A stretch of 20,078 bases of DNA from Anaerolineae bacterium (GCA_028284565.1 JANQRM010000220.1:1-20078); one strand, 5' to 3'; positions 1 through 9,034 are shown, counted from the stretch's first letter. The notes: generated from the letters alone by a model not told the origin. Program-made: numbers and translations.

Positions 1-680
1 GGGATGAGATTCGTCGCCTCGCCGCCCGCTTACGCAGTCGCGCCGCCTTACGCCAAAAACGTGCTAAGAGTGGCGACTTTGACCCTCGCAAAACCATGCG
101 GAGCAACATGCGTTATGGGGGTGTGCCGATCGTGATGAAGTTCAAGAACAAGCACAAAAAGCCAAGCCTCATCCTCATCTGTGACTTGAGTACGTCGATG
201 CGCTATAGTGTCGAATTTTTGCTGACGATGGTGTATGAGCTTCAAGACCAAGTTCGCAAAACGAATAGCTTCATCTTCATCAGTGATATGGTTGATGTCA
301 GCATGGATTTGAATGAATTGCCTGCGAAAGAAGCTGTCGAAAAAGTCCTGCTGGAAAATCCACCCGGCTATTACAGCACAGACTTAGGCAACAGTCTCAA
401 CACCTTTTCCAAAGAGCATATGAATCTGATTGACCATCGCACGACAGTTATCCTCTTTGGGGATGGGCGCAACAACTATAACAATCCGCGCCTCGATATT
501 ATTGATGAGATGCGCCATAAAGGTCGTCGGCTGATTTGGTTCTGCCCAGAATACCCGACACAATGGGGAACAGGTGACAGCGACATGGTGCAATATGCCC
601 ACCATGCAGATGGGGTGTATGTCGTCAATAGCCTGCGAGACCTTGCCAATGCCGTTGACCAAATCTTGGCGGATGGTTAA
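1..680 (+). CDS. vWA domain protein, CoxE-like (5' end outside window)
   Basis: The reading frame is open from base 3 with no stop, so the gene begins upstream and only its last 225 residues are visible. The visible part starts with an Arg-rich stretch and a segment ending RKTMRSNMRYGG, typical of the region just before the vWA fold in CoxE-like proteins. The metal-ion-dependent adhesion site begins with DLSTSM at about residue 61 of the visible piece. A later STDLG segment and an FGDGRNN segment fit the other metal-binding and core strands. CoxE-type vWA proteins normally work with a MoxR-type AAA+ ATPase as a chaperone pair that matures or remodels a partner complex; that partner would lie upstream and is not seen. 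The stop codon abuts the stop of the convergent methyltransferase. The family call is good; the client is unknown. Confidence 0.8.
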   Translation, partial: DEIRRLAARLRSRAALRQKRAKSGDFDPRKTMRSNMRYGGVPIVMKFKNKHKKPSLILICDLSTSMRYSVEFLLTMVYELQDQVRKTNSFIFISDMVDVSMDLNELPAKEAVEKVLLENPPGYYSTDLGNSLNTFSKEHMNLIDHRTTVILFGDGRNNYNNPRLDIIDEMRHKGRRLIWFCPEYPTQWGTGDSDMVQYAHHADGVYVVNSLRDLANAVDQILADG

Positions 681-1781
681 TTAACTCTTCCTATCTGCCC
701 TTCGAAAGGCTTTACGAAGTTCGTCAATCGGTTGTCGTTCATTGTTTTCATCAACATAAAACCAATGCATCCAACCGTTGCAGGTGGGTGCTTTTTTGAG
801 TTGTTGTCCCAATTGATGGATTGACCCTTCGTGTCCATTGACCTTGAGTCGTCCATTTTCTAAGATGGTGGCGGTGAGTTCAGGGTCGTCAAAGTAGAGG
901 GATTGTCCAACTTCAATATAGTCATACTCCAAGAGGGATTTGAAGGAGACTCGTTTAGGTTTGGGTTTGGTTGTCTCTGTGATGAGGGAATGATTTTTGC
1001 GGAGTGGTTTAACCTTTGATACACGTTCTTGTGCATAAGAGATATAGATCTCGTTACGTTCAATGCCAATCCATTCCCGACGGAGTTTTTTCGCCATTGC
1101 AGGAGTTGTGCCTGTGCCAGCGAAGGGGTCAAGCACCATCTCCCCCGGTTTGCTACTGGCTAGGATAATTCGCCTTAAGAGTTCTTCAGGTTTTTGCGTG
1201 GAGTGGAGTTTATTGCCATTCTTATCTTTAAGGCGTTCGCCACCTCCACAAACCGGAATCTTCCAGACAGAGCCGAGTTGTTTGCCCTTATTGAAATCAT
1301 TAAACTGCTTCATAAGATGGTGATGGAAAGTTTTCGAGGATTTTTCCGACCGTTGCGCCCAGATGACGAACTCAATGTCGTTTTTGAAGCGTGTGCCGTT
1401 GAAGTTGGGCATGGCATTCGGTTTGAACCAGCTAATCGTGTTCAGAATCCAGAACCCCAGATTTTGCATGATTGCCCCAACTCGGAAGATATTGTGATAA
1501 GTTCCCGATACCCAGATGGTTGCGGTATCCTTCATCACCCGTCGAGCTTCGGTCAACCAAGCGATGGTAAATTCATCATAGGCTTCAAAGCTCTCGAATT
1601 GATCCCATTCATCATCCACGGCATCGACATGAGTCAAATCAGGTCGCCAGAGTTCTTTGGATAATTGGAGATTATACGGTGGGTCGGCGAAGATGAGGTC
1701 GATGCTTGCTTCTGGTAGGGAGGGCAATATCTCTAAGGAATCACCGTGTATGATTTGATTCAGGTAATCATCAAGTGGCAT
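681..1781 (-). CDS. DNA adenine-N6 methyltransferase, CcrM/HinfI type, with RAMA domain
   Basis: This is a 366-residue beta-class adenine methyltransferase. Motif IV is DPPY at residues 33-36, followed by NLQL and by HVDAVDDEWDQF at 51-62, a signature shared by CcrM and M.HinfI, which methylate GANTC. The SAM-binding motif DPFAGTGTT lies at 218-226, after HSTQKPE at 193-199. The C-terminus (about 279-355) has the RAMA domain pattern, including ATILENG, EGSIHQLG and NGWMHW, which helps DNA recognition in CcrM. No restriction endonuclease is visible on either side, so it looks solitary. GANTC specificity is inferred from family likeness. A TTGTGA-N16-TATAAT promoter lies in the 76-bp gap upstream; the ribosome binding site is weak (AAGAAG). 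The enzyme may mark DNA for cell-cycle or transcription control, as CcrM does in Alphaproteobacteria. Confidence 0.88.
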   Translation of the reverse strand: MPLDDYLNQIIHGDSLEILPSLPEASIDLIFADPPYNLQLSKELWRPDLTHVDAVDDEWDQFESFEAYDEFTIAWLTEARRVMKDTATIWVSGTYHNIFRVGAIMQNLGFWILNTISWFKPNAMPNFNGTRFKNDIEFVIWAQRSEKSSKTFHHHLMKQFNDFNKGKQLGSVWKIPVCGGGERLKDKNGNKLHSTQKPEELLRRIILASSKPGEMVLDPFAGTGTTPAMAKKLRREWIGIERNEIYISYAQERVSKVKPLRKNHSLITETTKPKPKRVSFKSLLEYDYIEVGQSLYFDDPELTATILENGRLKVNGHEGSIHQLGQQLKKAPTCNGWMHWFYVDENNERQPIDELRKAFRRADRKS

Positions 1782-1823
1782 ATCATGGCTTCTTGGCAGG
1801 CGTTTGTTCGTTTGATTAGCTCA

Positions 1824-1851
1824 ATTATAGCTCTCTACAAACAACTCACAA
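1824..1851 (-). promoter_or_regulatory. Predicted sigma-70-type promoter of the methyltransferase gene
   Basis: On the minus strand TTGTGA (1846-1851) is followed after 16 bases by a perfect TATAAT (1824-1829). It lies in the short gap between the exonuclease stop and the methyltransferase start, so the methyltransferase probably has its own transcript. The -35 matches four of six consensus bases. Confidence 0.5.
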
Positions 1852-1857
1852 ATCAAT

Positions 1858-2445
1858 TTAATCGAACCCGCGCGCCATCGCCCTTAATAGCTCTAAGGTG
1901 AGTAAGACATCATCGAGTGCATCGTGGGTATTGCCGACGGTGATTCCTTGTTGGATGCACGCATTGCCGAGTTTTTGCCATTTATAACTGCGACGATAGC
2001 CATTCCACATCCCATAGAATTTGGCATATTGTTTCATGGCGCAGTGTTTTTCGTGTACGCGAATCATCGGCAACTGATGGCGTTTCGCGGTCTGTTGAAG
2101 CATCCGCCAGTCGAAGTCCATGTTGTAGGCAATCACGGTTTGTCCAGCGAGAATTGCAGATAATTGCACATACAACTCACGAAACGTCGGTGCATTGGCA
2201 ACATCAGGCTGACTGATTCCATGAACAGCTTGCGCGCCAGATGAAATGGGAACTGTGGGATTTAATAGGGTATTCAGTACAGTTTCACCTAATTGATTGA
2301 CAATCCCGATTTGAATCACTTCATCATCAGCGGTTACACCCGTGGTTTCGGTATCGAGAATATAGAACGGGGAGTCGCGTTCAAAGAGGTCGCGCACCCA
2401 CGTAACAATCGTCTGTTTATCACGAGGATTCGGATGCACTTGCAT
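1858..2445 (-). CDS. 3'-5' exonuclease, DnaQ-like DEDDh family
   Basis: This 195-residue protein has all three exonuclease motifs of the DEDDh family: DTETTG at 31-36 (Exo I, catalytic D31 and E33), YNMDFD at 107-112 (Exo II), and HDALDD at 174-179 (Exo III, catalytic H174 and D179). It consists of the nuclease domain alone, with about 20 extra N-terminal residues and no polymerase or helicase fusion. Such proteins are epsilon-like proofreading subunits or free-standing DNA or RNA exonucleases; the tryptophan- and tyrosine-rich segment at 144-157 lies between Exo II and Exo III. It starts 3 bp after the stop of the 912-residue gene upstream, so the two are co-transcribed and likely work together. 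The ribosome binding site is weak (GAG), which suggests reliance on coupling. Confidence 0.88.
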   Translation of the reverse strand: MQVHPNPRDKQTIVTWVRDLFERDSPFYILDTETTGVTADDEVIQIGIVNQLGETVLNTLLNPTVPISSGAQAVHGISQPDVANAPTFRELYVQLSAILAGQTVIAYNMDFDWRMLQQTAKRHQLPMIRVHEKHCAMKQYAKFYGMWNGYRRSYKWQKLGNACIQQGITVGNTHDALDDVLLTLELLRAMARGFD

Positions 2446-2448
2446 AAC

Positions 2449-5187
2449 TTACTCGCTTTCATCCTCGGCTTGTGGTTTATCCCAATAACCAGAGAGCCAT
2501 TTAAACATATCGACTGCGCCCTGTGGATTTTGCGCTCCGCTGATAATCTGTCGGTCAAGGACATCATCACTGCGAATGAGGGAAGGCTTGGTGCGTTTAT
2601 CAGACATGATTGGGATGAGTTGTGCCAGTTCACGTAAATTTTTGGCAAGGATAAAGCGTTCATCGGGAGATAATTCGTCGCGGTAGTCCGCCAGTTCATC
2701 ACTTAGAGTCAGATGGTCAATTGCAATTGGACTTTTGCCTGTGGGATCGAGTGCTGAGGTGAAATCCTCTAACAACTGATGCACAAGACTGATTGCATTC
2801 GCAAATTCGGCGAGGCTACGATTGCCCATGATCTTGCGGAAGGCGACAGCCGTTTGTAAGATTTGTCGTTCGATTTCGAGTGGGCGTTTCCCGTCCAATT
2901 CTCGGTCAATGCGTTGGAGTTGTCCCAAGGACTGGACTTTCACATACCCGCGCCACCAACCCAAATAGGCTTCTTGGACGACGGGACTCCATGCAACCTG
3001 CTTGTGGAGACGCAGGAGGTTTTCGACAACTTGTCCTTCGACAGCGACAGATCCCGTGACCTGTTGCAGACGTTGTGTAGCAGTGCGGGCGAGTTGTTCA
3101 TTCTCAGTTTCTGCCCCAACTTCGAGCAATTTCCACAAGACAACAGGCAAAACATCTATCTCACGATGTTGTTGCAGTTGCCGTCCAACTTGTTCAATCA
3201 ACGGCAAGGTGCTTTCGTGCCAATCCCAACTGACAAGCAAATCAATCGAGACTGCGATTATCTCAGCTACACTTATCGCCGCATCATCTACCAGATGATT
3301 CAAAAAGGCTAAGACTTGTTCAATCTCTTGCCCAGCATGTTGGATAGCGGTGTTGAGTGCTGGGAATAAGCGGTCTTGCTGATGGAGATAAGGCGCACTC
3401 TCTAGCACGAGGTTATCGGCTTCGTCCTGTAGCATCAATGTCAGCAAAGTTTCTAAGCCTGTATCGCTCAAGTTCGTGGATGCGTCACTTGTGAGAGTGC
3501 GAATCAAGCTGATGGGTTGATAGGATTCGGGCAGATTCGCGGCTTGTTCTGAGTCCACTCGTTCCCAAAGGGCTTTGACAATGGTTGGTGTGATGCTGTC
3601 TGCTTGGGTTGTTTGTAAACTTTCATGAAGGGCAATCAAAAACAACTCTGGTGAATCTTCTGCCAATTCTTCTAGCGACTCGCTATCCGCTTGTTGAAAT
3701 GCTGAACGTGTGGGTTCTGGAAGTTGATTCATCAGGGCTTCATCAGCTAACAACAGGGATAAGCCATCCGCATCGTGTTTTGCGGCGATGCGTATTAAAT
3801 CGACACCAAGCAATCCGTCTTGCCTTGCGCGGGGCAAGGTAGCGCGGATACCCTCATGCAAGACATCGCCCAAGCCATAATTGCTTGGCTCGCGGGAAAT
3901 CAGCCTCAACCAACTGACAAGGGTATCATTATCCCCCTCCTCAATTGCGACAGCTAATGACGCATGGGCGGCATTCTTGAGACGTGGTATCCACTTGCTA
4001 TCAACCCCATCAGTGAGCCGATTGCGATAAAAGACATAGACCGCATCGGGTTGTGTCTCTAACGCCTCTGCAAAAATATCGGATAGGGCAGTATCCAGTG
4101 CCGGGTCTTTATCCATCTCTTGAGCGACCAACGTACCCGCTTCTTCGTTTCGCTCATTGAGGGCGTGATTGAGCAACAACTCCAAGTATTGCCCGCGCAA
4201 TTTCCCCTGTGGTGAAACATCCCCTGCAAGAGCGTCGGTGAGGGCTTGGGCATCCAGCTCTTTCCCTGCTTGAACTTGTTGATCGAGTTGGTTACGCTCG
4301 ACGAGAGCTGTTAGTGTCTCTTGGAATGAGTGATTCGAATTCGTACGGCGGGTGGACAGATCCATGAGTTTAGTCGCTTTGACAAAATCCAGCATGTCTC
4401 CATCCCATAATTCAAGCAGATGGTTGGTAAAGAGATTTGCCAGCCAGCTTGGTTCTGGTGATTCATAGGTAGACCAATCGACAATCCAGCGGTTGGTATC
4501 AGCGGGTGTCGACTCACTAAAGACGAGGCGTGGCGCAGTGTCTTCGATGACTGTCATATGGGTTGCAAAGGTTAAGCATGGTCGAATAGCCGATGGTAGA
4601 AGCATCATCAAGCCTTGAACTAATTGCACGCGGTCTTGCATCACAGGTGAGAAGTTTTGGATGATGAGTTGGCGATCATCGAGAACAGCTCCCAATAACC
4701 CCACAAATGATTCAAAGTCTCCCTTGAACCAACGCTCCAAGACTCGACTCAGTTGCCCCGTACGTTTGTCCATCGTCCATGTGGCTGGCGCAGGCAGTTT
4801 GAGACCATCGACCAAGGTATTGGGTGCGTTATAGACAGGCAATGGCAAATCTACCAAATCAATCAGCAGGCGTATATCCCCACCCATTGCATAGACCACA
4901 TCATCCGGTAAGACCACATATTGGTAAATCGGATGATCTAAATCCCCATTTTGATTATGCGCGCGCGCCAGCAAAAACATGTCATCGCTATATTCGACAA
5001 TAGCGACAGCTTGGGATTGTTCGGCATCGGGGTAAGGCAGGGGTTCTATCGGAATCACTTCACGAAAGCGAGTTGCCGATTCAGTATCGAGTCCTTGACT
5101 CATCGCCAAGGTATAAAATTCTTCGGTTGGGCGTGAGTCTTTGGTCGGACGACCATAAATGAGTTGTTCAAGTCCGTTATTTGTCAC
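2449..5187 (-). CDS. Large helical-repeat-like protein with possible GAP1-like N-terminus
   Basis: This 912-residue protein has no signal peptide or membrane segment. It starts with GTG behind AGAGGA. The first about 110 residues (EQLIYG near the start, then AMSQGLD and a beta-rich part with VEYSDDMFLLAR) recall the N-terminal domain of GTPase-associated protein 1 (GAP1), a family described from NTP-dependent conflict and signalling systems. A second globular part at about 130-270 includes RPCLTFATHMT. From about 300 to 830 the sequence is mostly acidic, Leu-rich amphipathic helices, like an alpha-solenoid scaffold. I see no catalytic motif and no P-loop. It sits 3 bp ahead of the DEDDh exonuclease, and a CoxE-like vWA gene lies on the opposite strand nearby. 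The GAP1 link is a memory-based resemblance and is tentative; that this is a real gene is certain from its length and coupling. Confidence 0.85.
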   Translation of the reverse strand: MTNNGLEQLIYGRPTKDSRPTEEFYTLAMSQGLDTESATRFREVIPIEPLPYPDAEQSQAVAIVEYSDDMFLLARAHNQNGDLDHPIYQYVVLPDDVVYAMGGDIRLLIDLVDLPLPVYNAPNTLVDGLKLPAPATWTMDKRTGQLSRVLERWFKGDFESFVGLLGAVLDDRQLIIQNFSPVMQDRVQLVQGLMMLLPSAIRPCLTFATHMTVIEDTAPRLVFSESTPADTNRWIVDWSTYESPEPSWLANLFTNHLLELWDGDMLDFVKATKLMDLSTRRTNSNHSFQETLTALVERNQLDQQVQAGKELDAQALTDALAGDVSPQGKLRGQYLELLLNHALNERNEEAGTLVAQEMDKDPALDTALSDIFAEALETQPDAVYVFYRNRLTDGVDSKWIPRLKNAAHASLAVAIEEGDNDTLVSWLRLISREPSNYGLGDVLHEGIRATLPRARQDGLLGVDLIRIAAKHDADGLSLLLADEALMNQLPEPTRSAFQQADSESLEELAEDSPELFLIALHESLQTTQADSITPTIVKALWERVDSEQAANLPESYQPISLIRTLTSDASTNLSDTGLETLLTLMLQDEADNLVLESAPYLHQQDRLFPALNTAIQHAGQEIEQVLAFLNHLVDDAAISVAEIIAVSIDLLVSWDWHESTLPLIEQVGRQLQQHREIDVLPVVLWKLLEVGAETENEQLARTATQRLQQVTGSVAVEGQVVENLLRLHKQVAWSPVVQEAYLGWWRGYVKVQSLGQLQRIDRELDGKRPLEIERQILQTAVAFRKIMGNRSLAEFANAISLVHQLLEDFTSALDPTGKSPIAIDHLTLSDELADYRDELSPDERFILAKNLRELAQLIPIMSDKRTKPSLIRSDDVLDRQIISGAQNPQGAVDMFKWLSGYWDKPQAEDESE

Positions 5188-5324
5188 AGTTCCTCTGGGA
5201 AAGCTGTTTACACGGGTGTTGCAGTCGCCTATTGTCCCAAAAACTCACAAAACTAGCAAGGCATGGGCATTTGTGTAAAATTTAACGTTATTCTTTACTT
5301 GATTCAGCAAATACGGAGCAAAAT

Positions 5325-6152
5325 ATGGCTGATAGCACGAATTCTTTTGCTGGCAAATATGGCATCATAACCGGTGGAACACAGGGTATGGGAGAAGCAA
5401 CAGCCCGATTATTTGCAGAGCGCGATATGGCAGGCATCATCATCTGTGGGCGCAATGAGGAACGTGGACAAGCGGTTGCCTCAGACTTAACCGCAGGTGG
5501 ATGCCCTACTCATTTTATACAGATGGACTTAGCCAATGTCGCCGATTGTCAGCGTGTTGTGGCACAAGCAGAAGCCCATTTTGGGACAGTGCATGTGGTT
5601 GTGAATGCGGCGGCAAGCACCGCCCGCGGGACAATCTGGGATACCTCGCCAGAGATATGGGATCATATGATGGCGGTGAATGTGCGTGCGCCTTTCTTTC
5701 TGATACAAGAGAGCGTCAAAATCATGCGTCGGGATCAAATTGCGGGGTCAATTGTGAATGTGACGAGTGTAGCGGCACATGGCGGACCCGCTTTCTTAAC
5801 ACCCTATTCCACATCGAAAGGGGCGTTGGTGATTCTGACGAAGAATGTGGCGTATGCCGTCATGCGACATCGGATTCGGGTGAATGCCTTGAATTTGGGG
5901 TGGATGGATACCCCCGGAGAACATGCGATACAGCAGGAAGAACATAACGCGGATGATAATTGGCTGGAGAAGGCGGAAGCGACACAACCTTTTGGTCGTT
6001 TGATTAAGACAGATGAAGCCTCGCGCGCGATTGCTTACCTCGCCTCCGATGAATCGGGTTTGATGACGGGCGCAGTCCTTGATTTTGACCAATCGGTCAT
6101 TGGAGCAGGCTTTGTGCCTCAGCCAGCCGTCGGTGAACAAGGCACGGTATAA
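5325..6152 (+). CDS. SDR-family oxidoreductase (classical short-chain dehydrogenase)
   Basis: This is a 275-residue classical short-chain dehydrogenase. The dinucleotide-binding TGGTQGMG is at 16-23, the NAAA strand motif follows at about residue 95, and the catalytic triad is S148 (VTSVAA), Y161 and K165 (YSTSK). The length fits the family, with a slight C-terminal extension. A GGAG ribosome binding site lies 6 bases before ATG. It oxidises or reduces an alcohol or ketone with NAD(P)H in the cytoplasm. The next gene, 15 bp downstream, encodes a Gfo/Idh/MocA oxidoreductase with its own TAGGAG site, so the pair likely acts in one route for a sugar, inositol or uronate. The substrate cannot be told from sequence. 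No transporter or regulator accompanies the pair. The 137-bp gap to the divergent gene upstream holds a possible weak -10 (TAAAAT at 5276-5281). Confidence 0.9.
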   Translation: MADSTNSFAGKYGIITGGTQGMGEATARLFAERDMAGIIICGRNEERGQAVASDLTAGGCPTHFIQMDLANVADCQRVVAQAEAHFGTVHVVVNAAASTARGTIWDTSPEIWDHMMAVNVRAPFFLIQESVKIMRRDQIAGSIVNVTSVAAHGGPAFLTPYSTSKGALVILTKNVAYAVMRHRIRVNALNLGWMDTPGEHAIQQEEHNADDNWLEKAEATQPFGRLIKTDEASRAIAYLASDESGLMTGAVLDFDQSVIGAGFVPQPAVGEQGTV

Positions 6153-6167
6153 CTTTAGGAGAATCTA

Positions 6168-7289
6168 ATGAGCGATGTTTTGCGTGTGGGGGTGATTGGC
6201 TGTGGAGTCATCGCACAGATTATGCATATTCCCCATTTGCTCGATTACGAGCAATTTGAACTCGTGGCGATTGCTGATGCCTATCCACCTGTGTTGAATG
6301 ATGTCGGCGACATCTTCAAGATAGAGACACGCTACACCAATTGGCGGGAGATGCTAGAACGCGATGACATCGACGCTGTACTGATTGCTCATAGTGGTTC
6401 GCATTATGAAACGGTGATTGCTTCGTTGGATGCCGATAAGCACATCCTCGTGGAAAAGCCTCTTTCATGGAGTTTACGTGAAACAGAAGCGATTGCTCAA
6501 CGCTTGACAACCAGTGACCGCACCGTGCAGGTAGCGTATCACAAACTCTATGACCCTGCATTTGCTTATGTCAAAGAACAAATCGAGCAGATGAAAAACT
6601 TGACCTATGCGCGGGTGACCCTCTTGCATGGGGCAGATGAATTCAATCGCGCTCCCTATCGGGTCCGTCGTGGCAATGGCAGAATCGACCATAACAATTA
6701 CGACTTACCTGCTTGGCATGAGTACATGCGTGGAACGCAACAAGCCCTTGCCGAAGGAGATTTACAAGAAGCCGTCGATGAATCACTTGGCGAGCGAAAA
6801 GGGGATGCGCGACTTCGCACCGCGTATGGTCTGTTGACGGTCAGCACAATACACCAGATTTACACACTCTTTGGCTTCTTGGGGACTCCGACGCGGGTGA
6901 TAAATGCGGACATCTGGCATGATGGCGGATCGGTCAATTGCCTGATGCAATATCCGAATGGATTACGCGCGACGCTCGATTGGCACATGCTACCTCACCT
7001 CAATGACTATCATGAAGAGTATGCTTTTTACGGGACGCATGAACGTGTCGTCTGGAATTTGCCGGGTCCCTATTATAAGAATTTCCCTAGTCCGGTGACG
7101 CTCTATGGTGGGGATGGAGAACTCTCATGGACGAAGCATATCAAAGTGTCTTATGAAGAAGCCTTTGCACGGGAACTCTTGGAATTCTATGATAACGTGC
7201 AAACGGGTAAACAACCGCGTTCCTCTGTGCAAGATGCGGTCATCCACTCGCGCTTTATCAAAGAGTTGATAGAGTCTGTCGCAACATAA
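6168..7289 (+). CDS. Gfo/Idh/MocA family oxidoreductase
   Basis: This 373-residue protein has the N-terminal Rossmann fold GVIGCGVIA (GxGxxA at 11-16), then the family signature EKP at 96-98 (LVEKPLSWS), whose lysine sits at the cofactor and substrate site. The C-terminal half is the usual alpha/beta substrate domain; DWHMLPH and HEEYAFYGTHERV match the sheet that carries substrate residues. Members oxidise or reduce sugars, inositols and related cyclic polyols with NAD(P). TAGGAG precedes the ATG by 6 bases, and the gene follows the SDR gene by 15 bp, so both are probably on one transcript. The insert at about 165-215 (PYRVRRGNG to LGERKGDAR) is longer than in minimal members. No signal peptide is present, so it is cytoplasmic. 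The substrate is unknown. Confidence 0.88.
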   Translation: MSDVLRVGVIGCGVIAQIMHIPHLLDYEQFELVAIADAYPPVLNDVGDIFKIETRYTNWREMLERDDIDAVLIAHSGSHYETVIASLDADKHILVEKPLSWSLRETEAIAQRLTTSDRTVQVAYHKLYDPAFAYVKEQIEQMKNLTYARVTLLHGADEFNRAPYRVRRGNGRIDHNNYDLPAWHEYMRGTQQALAEGDLQEAVDESLGERKGDARLRTAYGLLTVSTIHQIYTLFGFLGTPTRVINADIWHDGGSVNCLMQYPNGLRATLDWHMLPHLNDYHEEYAFYGTHERVVWNLPGPYYKNFPSPVTLYGGDGELSWTKHIKVSYEEAFARELLEFYDNVQTGKQPRSSVQDAVIHSRFIKELIESVAT

Positions 7290-7390
7290 GGCTTCTGGTG
7301 TTAAGAACATCCATCACCCCCTGTTTACACGTTTAGAGAGTAACGGAAGGAGTGGGTTGTCACCTGACGCTTGCCCCATGATTCATAAAA

Positions 7391-7429
7391 CATAGGTTAA
7401 GATTTGCTAAAAGAAAGCAAACCCCTATG
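7391..7429. repeat. Two-part inverted repeat upstream of the propeller gene
   Basis: CATAGG (7391-7396) pairs with CCTATG (7424-7429), and TTTGCT (7403-7408) pairs with AGCAAA (7416-7421), leaving a 7-base loop. The element ends about 20 bp before a TATACT hexamer and may be an operator or a folded leader. Nothing shows which. Confidence 0.5.
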
Positions 7430-7450
7430 CTTTATGGCACAATCTATGCG

Positions 7451-7456
7451 TATACT
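7451..7456 (+). promoter_or_regulatory. Possible -10 element of the propeller gene
   Basis: TATACT lies about 40 bp upstream of the ATG at 7499. No good -35 is seen at the right spacing (TGCTTT at 7428-7433 is the nearest), so the call is weak. It follows the inverted repeat at 7391-7429. Confidence 0.35.
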
Positions 7457-7498
7457 AGAGACAGCTTTATTCAAAACGCGATTATTTGAGGTTTTGTG

Positions 7499-9034
7499 AT
7501 GTTGAGTCGCCCTGTGTTGCCCCGCTTGTTGATTGGTCTCTGTTGCTTAGGCTTGTTGATATTTCCTGCCTTTGCACAAGATGCCCCCTTCCCTGATGAT
7601 GAACGCTTGTTGGTTTGGTGGGCAAATGGCATCTCACCGGGATTGCAACTCGCTGATAATCCGGGGCAAATCGCATTTGTGGATAATGCAGGTAATTTGG
7701 AAATGGTTTTACAATTACCGAATGGAACAGAACGAGTCCTTGCTTGTGGCGACAAAGCAACGTCACCCAATGGCGATTACTTCACCTTCTATGCGGGTGA
7801 TGAAATCGGAACGCTCTATATGATGCGGGGGATTGACACGCTCTTCGCTATAGCAAGTGACATTCAAGCTCTGACTTGTGCTGGCAATCGCACCTTCCTT
7901 TACACCGATGACAGTCAACGTTTTGCTTATCTCGATTTTGAAGACAATATCAACGTGGCAGACTTCGCATCTGGACGCTTACAAATCGGCATGACGAGTA
8001 ACTTTGCAATTACTCACACCTTTGAACAAGTCACCGCGTTTGATACCAAAGATGAGACCATTGCTTTCATCCAGTTTTTTACCAACGATCAGGGGCAAGC
8101 CATCGAAGCAGGGATTGTGCAGTGGCAAGGGGAAGTAGGACGCGAAGTGGCGACTCTCTTTGCTGACAATGGCTGTGAATTCACGAGTTCTAGTATCACC
8201 GTACAAGAGAACGGGCAATTTGCGATTGTGATGGGACACAAATGTGTCAACAATGGTGGAACCAGTTGGCAGTTCTACACCGTCAATCCAGAGAATCGCA
8301 GCGTGACCCTCGTACTTCAAAATCAACAAGCAGGTGGCTTTTTCGCCTTCTCACGGACGAACAATGTCTATGTCGCCCCTGATGCAGAAACCGCCTATTT
8401 CACTGCACCCGACGGGGCAACCAATTTCAGTGTGGGGATGTTTGCTGTCAACTTCGTCAATTCATCGGCGATTGAGATATTCCCCAACTCAGGCATCATG
8501 CCCCGCTATTATGACGATCCCTATGCTCCCATTAATCATCCTCCAGCGGTGTCCGCCGATGGGAATTGGTTGGCGGTCAGTCGGAATAATTTGAGCGATG
8601 AAGCCTCAATCAACATTCTTGATTTGTCTGCACCCGAGCTTCCACCGATTATGGCTCCAGCTGGTGCAAGAGGGGATGTGATTAGTGAGATACTCTTCAC
8701 ACCCGACAACGAACAACTCATCTTTGTGGCAGGTGGCGCACAGGGGATCAATAACTCTATATTCGCGGTGGACTTGGCAACCGGAACAACCTTCCGTGTC
8801 AAACGCGGACGTTTTGCCAATGGCTTAATGTCACCAACAGGCGATACCGTCGCAATCATGAACTGGCAATTGATTGATGAAGACGAGCCACTGTTCCTCA
8901 CTTTGCAAGTGATTAACATCGAGTCCGGTGTTGAGACAACATTGTTGCAAGGGGCGGATATCGTTAACAATCAAGTCACCAACCGACGCTTTGCCTATCC
9001 ACTGTCGTGGCGACAAGCCATAAGTGATGAATAG
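7499..9034 (+). CDS. Secreted beta-propeller-like (TolB/WD40-like) protein
   Basis: The protein is 511 residues from ATG 7499, chosen over GTG 7496 because GAGG (7488-7491) then sits 7 bases away. The N-terminus is a Sec signal peptide: arginines at 4 and 9, a hydrophobic core at 10-22 and a cleavage site after PAFA (residue 26). The mature part is made of repeated short beta strands with turns such as SPNGDYFTFY, SADGNWLAV, TPDNEQLIFV and SPTGDTVAIM, the pattern of TolB/PD40 propeller blades. I see no catalytic motif and no membrane anchor, so it is probably exported and binds a partner or ligand. Two cysteines (in LACGDK and LTCAGN) may form a disulphide. It stands alone, its stop abutting that of the convergent methyltransferase gene. 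The function is unknown. Confidence 0.8.
   Translation: MLSRPVLPRLLIGLCCLGLLIFPAFAQDAPFPDDERLLVWWANGISPGLQLADNPGQIAFVDNAGNLEMVLQLPNGTERVLACGDKATSPNGDYFTFYAGDEIGTLYMMRGIDTLFAIASDIQALTCAGNRTFLYTDDSQRFAYLDFEDNINVADFASGRLQIGMTSNFAITHTFEQVTAFDTKDETIAFIQFFTNDQGQAIEAGIVQWQGEVGREVATLFADNGCEFTSSSITVQENGQFAIVMGHKCVNNGGTSWQFYTVNPENRSVTLVLQNQQAGGFFAFSRTNNVYVAPDAETAYFTAPDGATNFSVGMFAVNFVNSSAIEIFPNSGIMPRYYDDPYAPINHPPAVSADGNWLAVSRNNLSDEASINILDLSAPELPPIMAPAGARGDVISEILFTPDNEQLIFVAGGAQGINNSIFAVDLATGTTFRVKRGRFANGLMSPTGDTVAIMNWQLIDEDEPLFLTLQVINIESGVETTLLQGADIVNNQVTNRRFAYPLSWRQAISDE

Noticed and set aside
1194..1664. 156-residue ORF on the plus strand inside the methyltransferase gene
   Set aside because: It is antisense to a strongly conserved methyltransferase, has no ribosome binding site and reads as random sequence.
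5182..5188. TGTCACA as an ECF41 -35 upstream of the SDR gene
   Set aside because: No CGTC follows at 16 bases, and the heptamer overlaps the GTG start of the divergent gene.
5501..5947. 148-residue ORF in another frame of the SDR gene
   Set aside because: It is a Cys- and Gly-rich shadow of the conserved SDR frame with no ribosome binding site.
7435..7449. Sigma-54-like site (TGGCAC-N5-ATGC)
   Set aside because: The GG-N10-GC core fits, but there is no enhancer-binding protein nearby, and a sigma-70-type TATACT sits directly after it. Sigma-54 is also unlikely in the suggested lineage.
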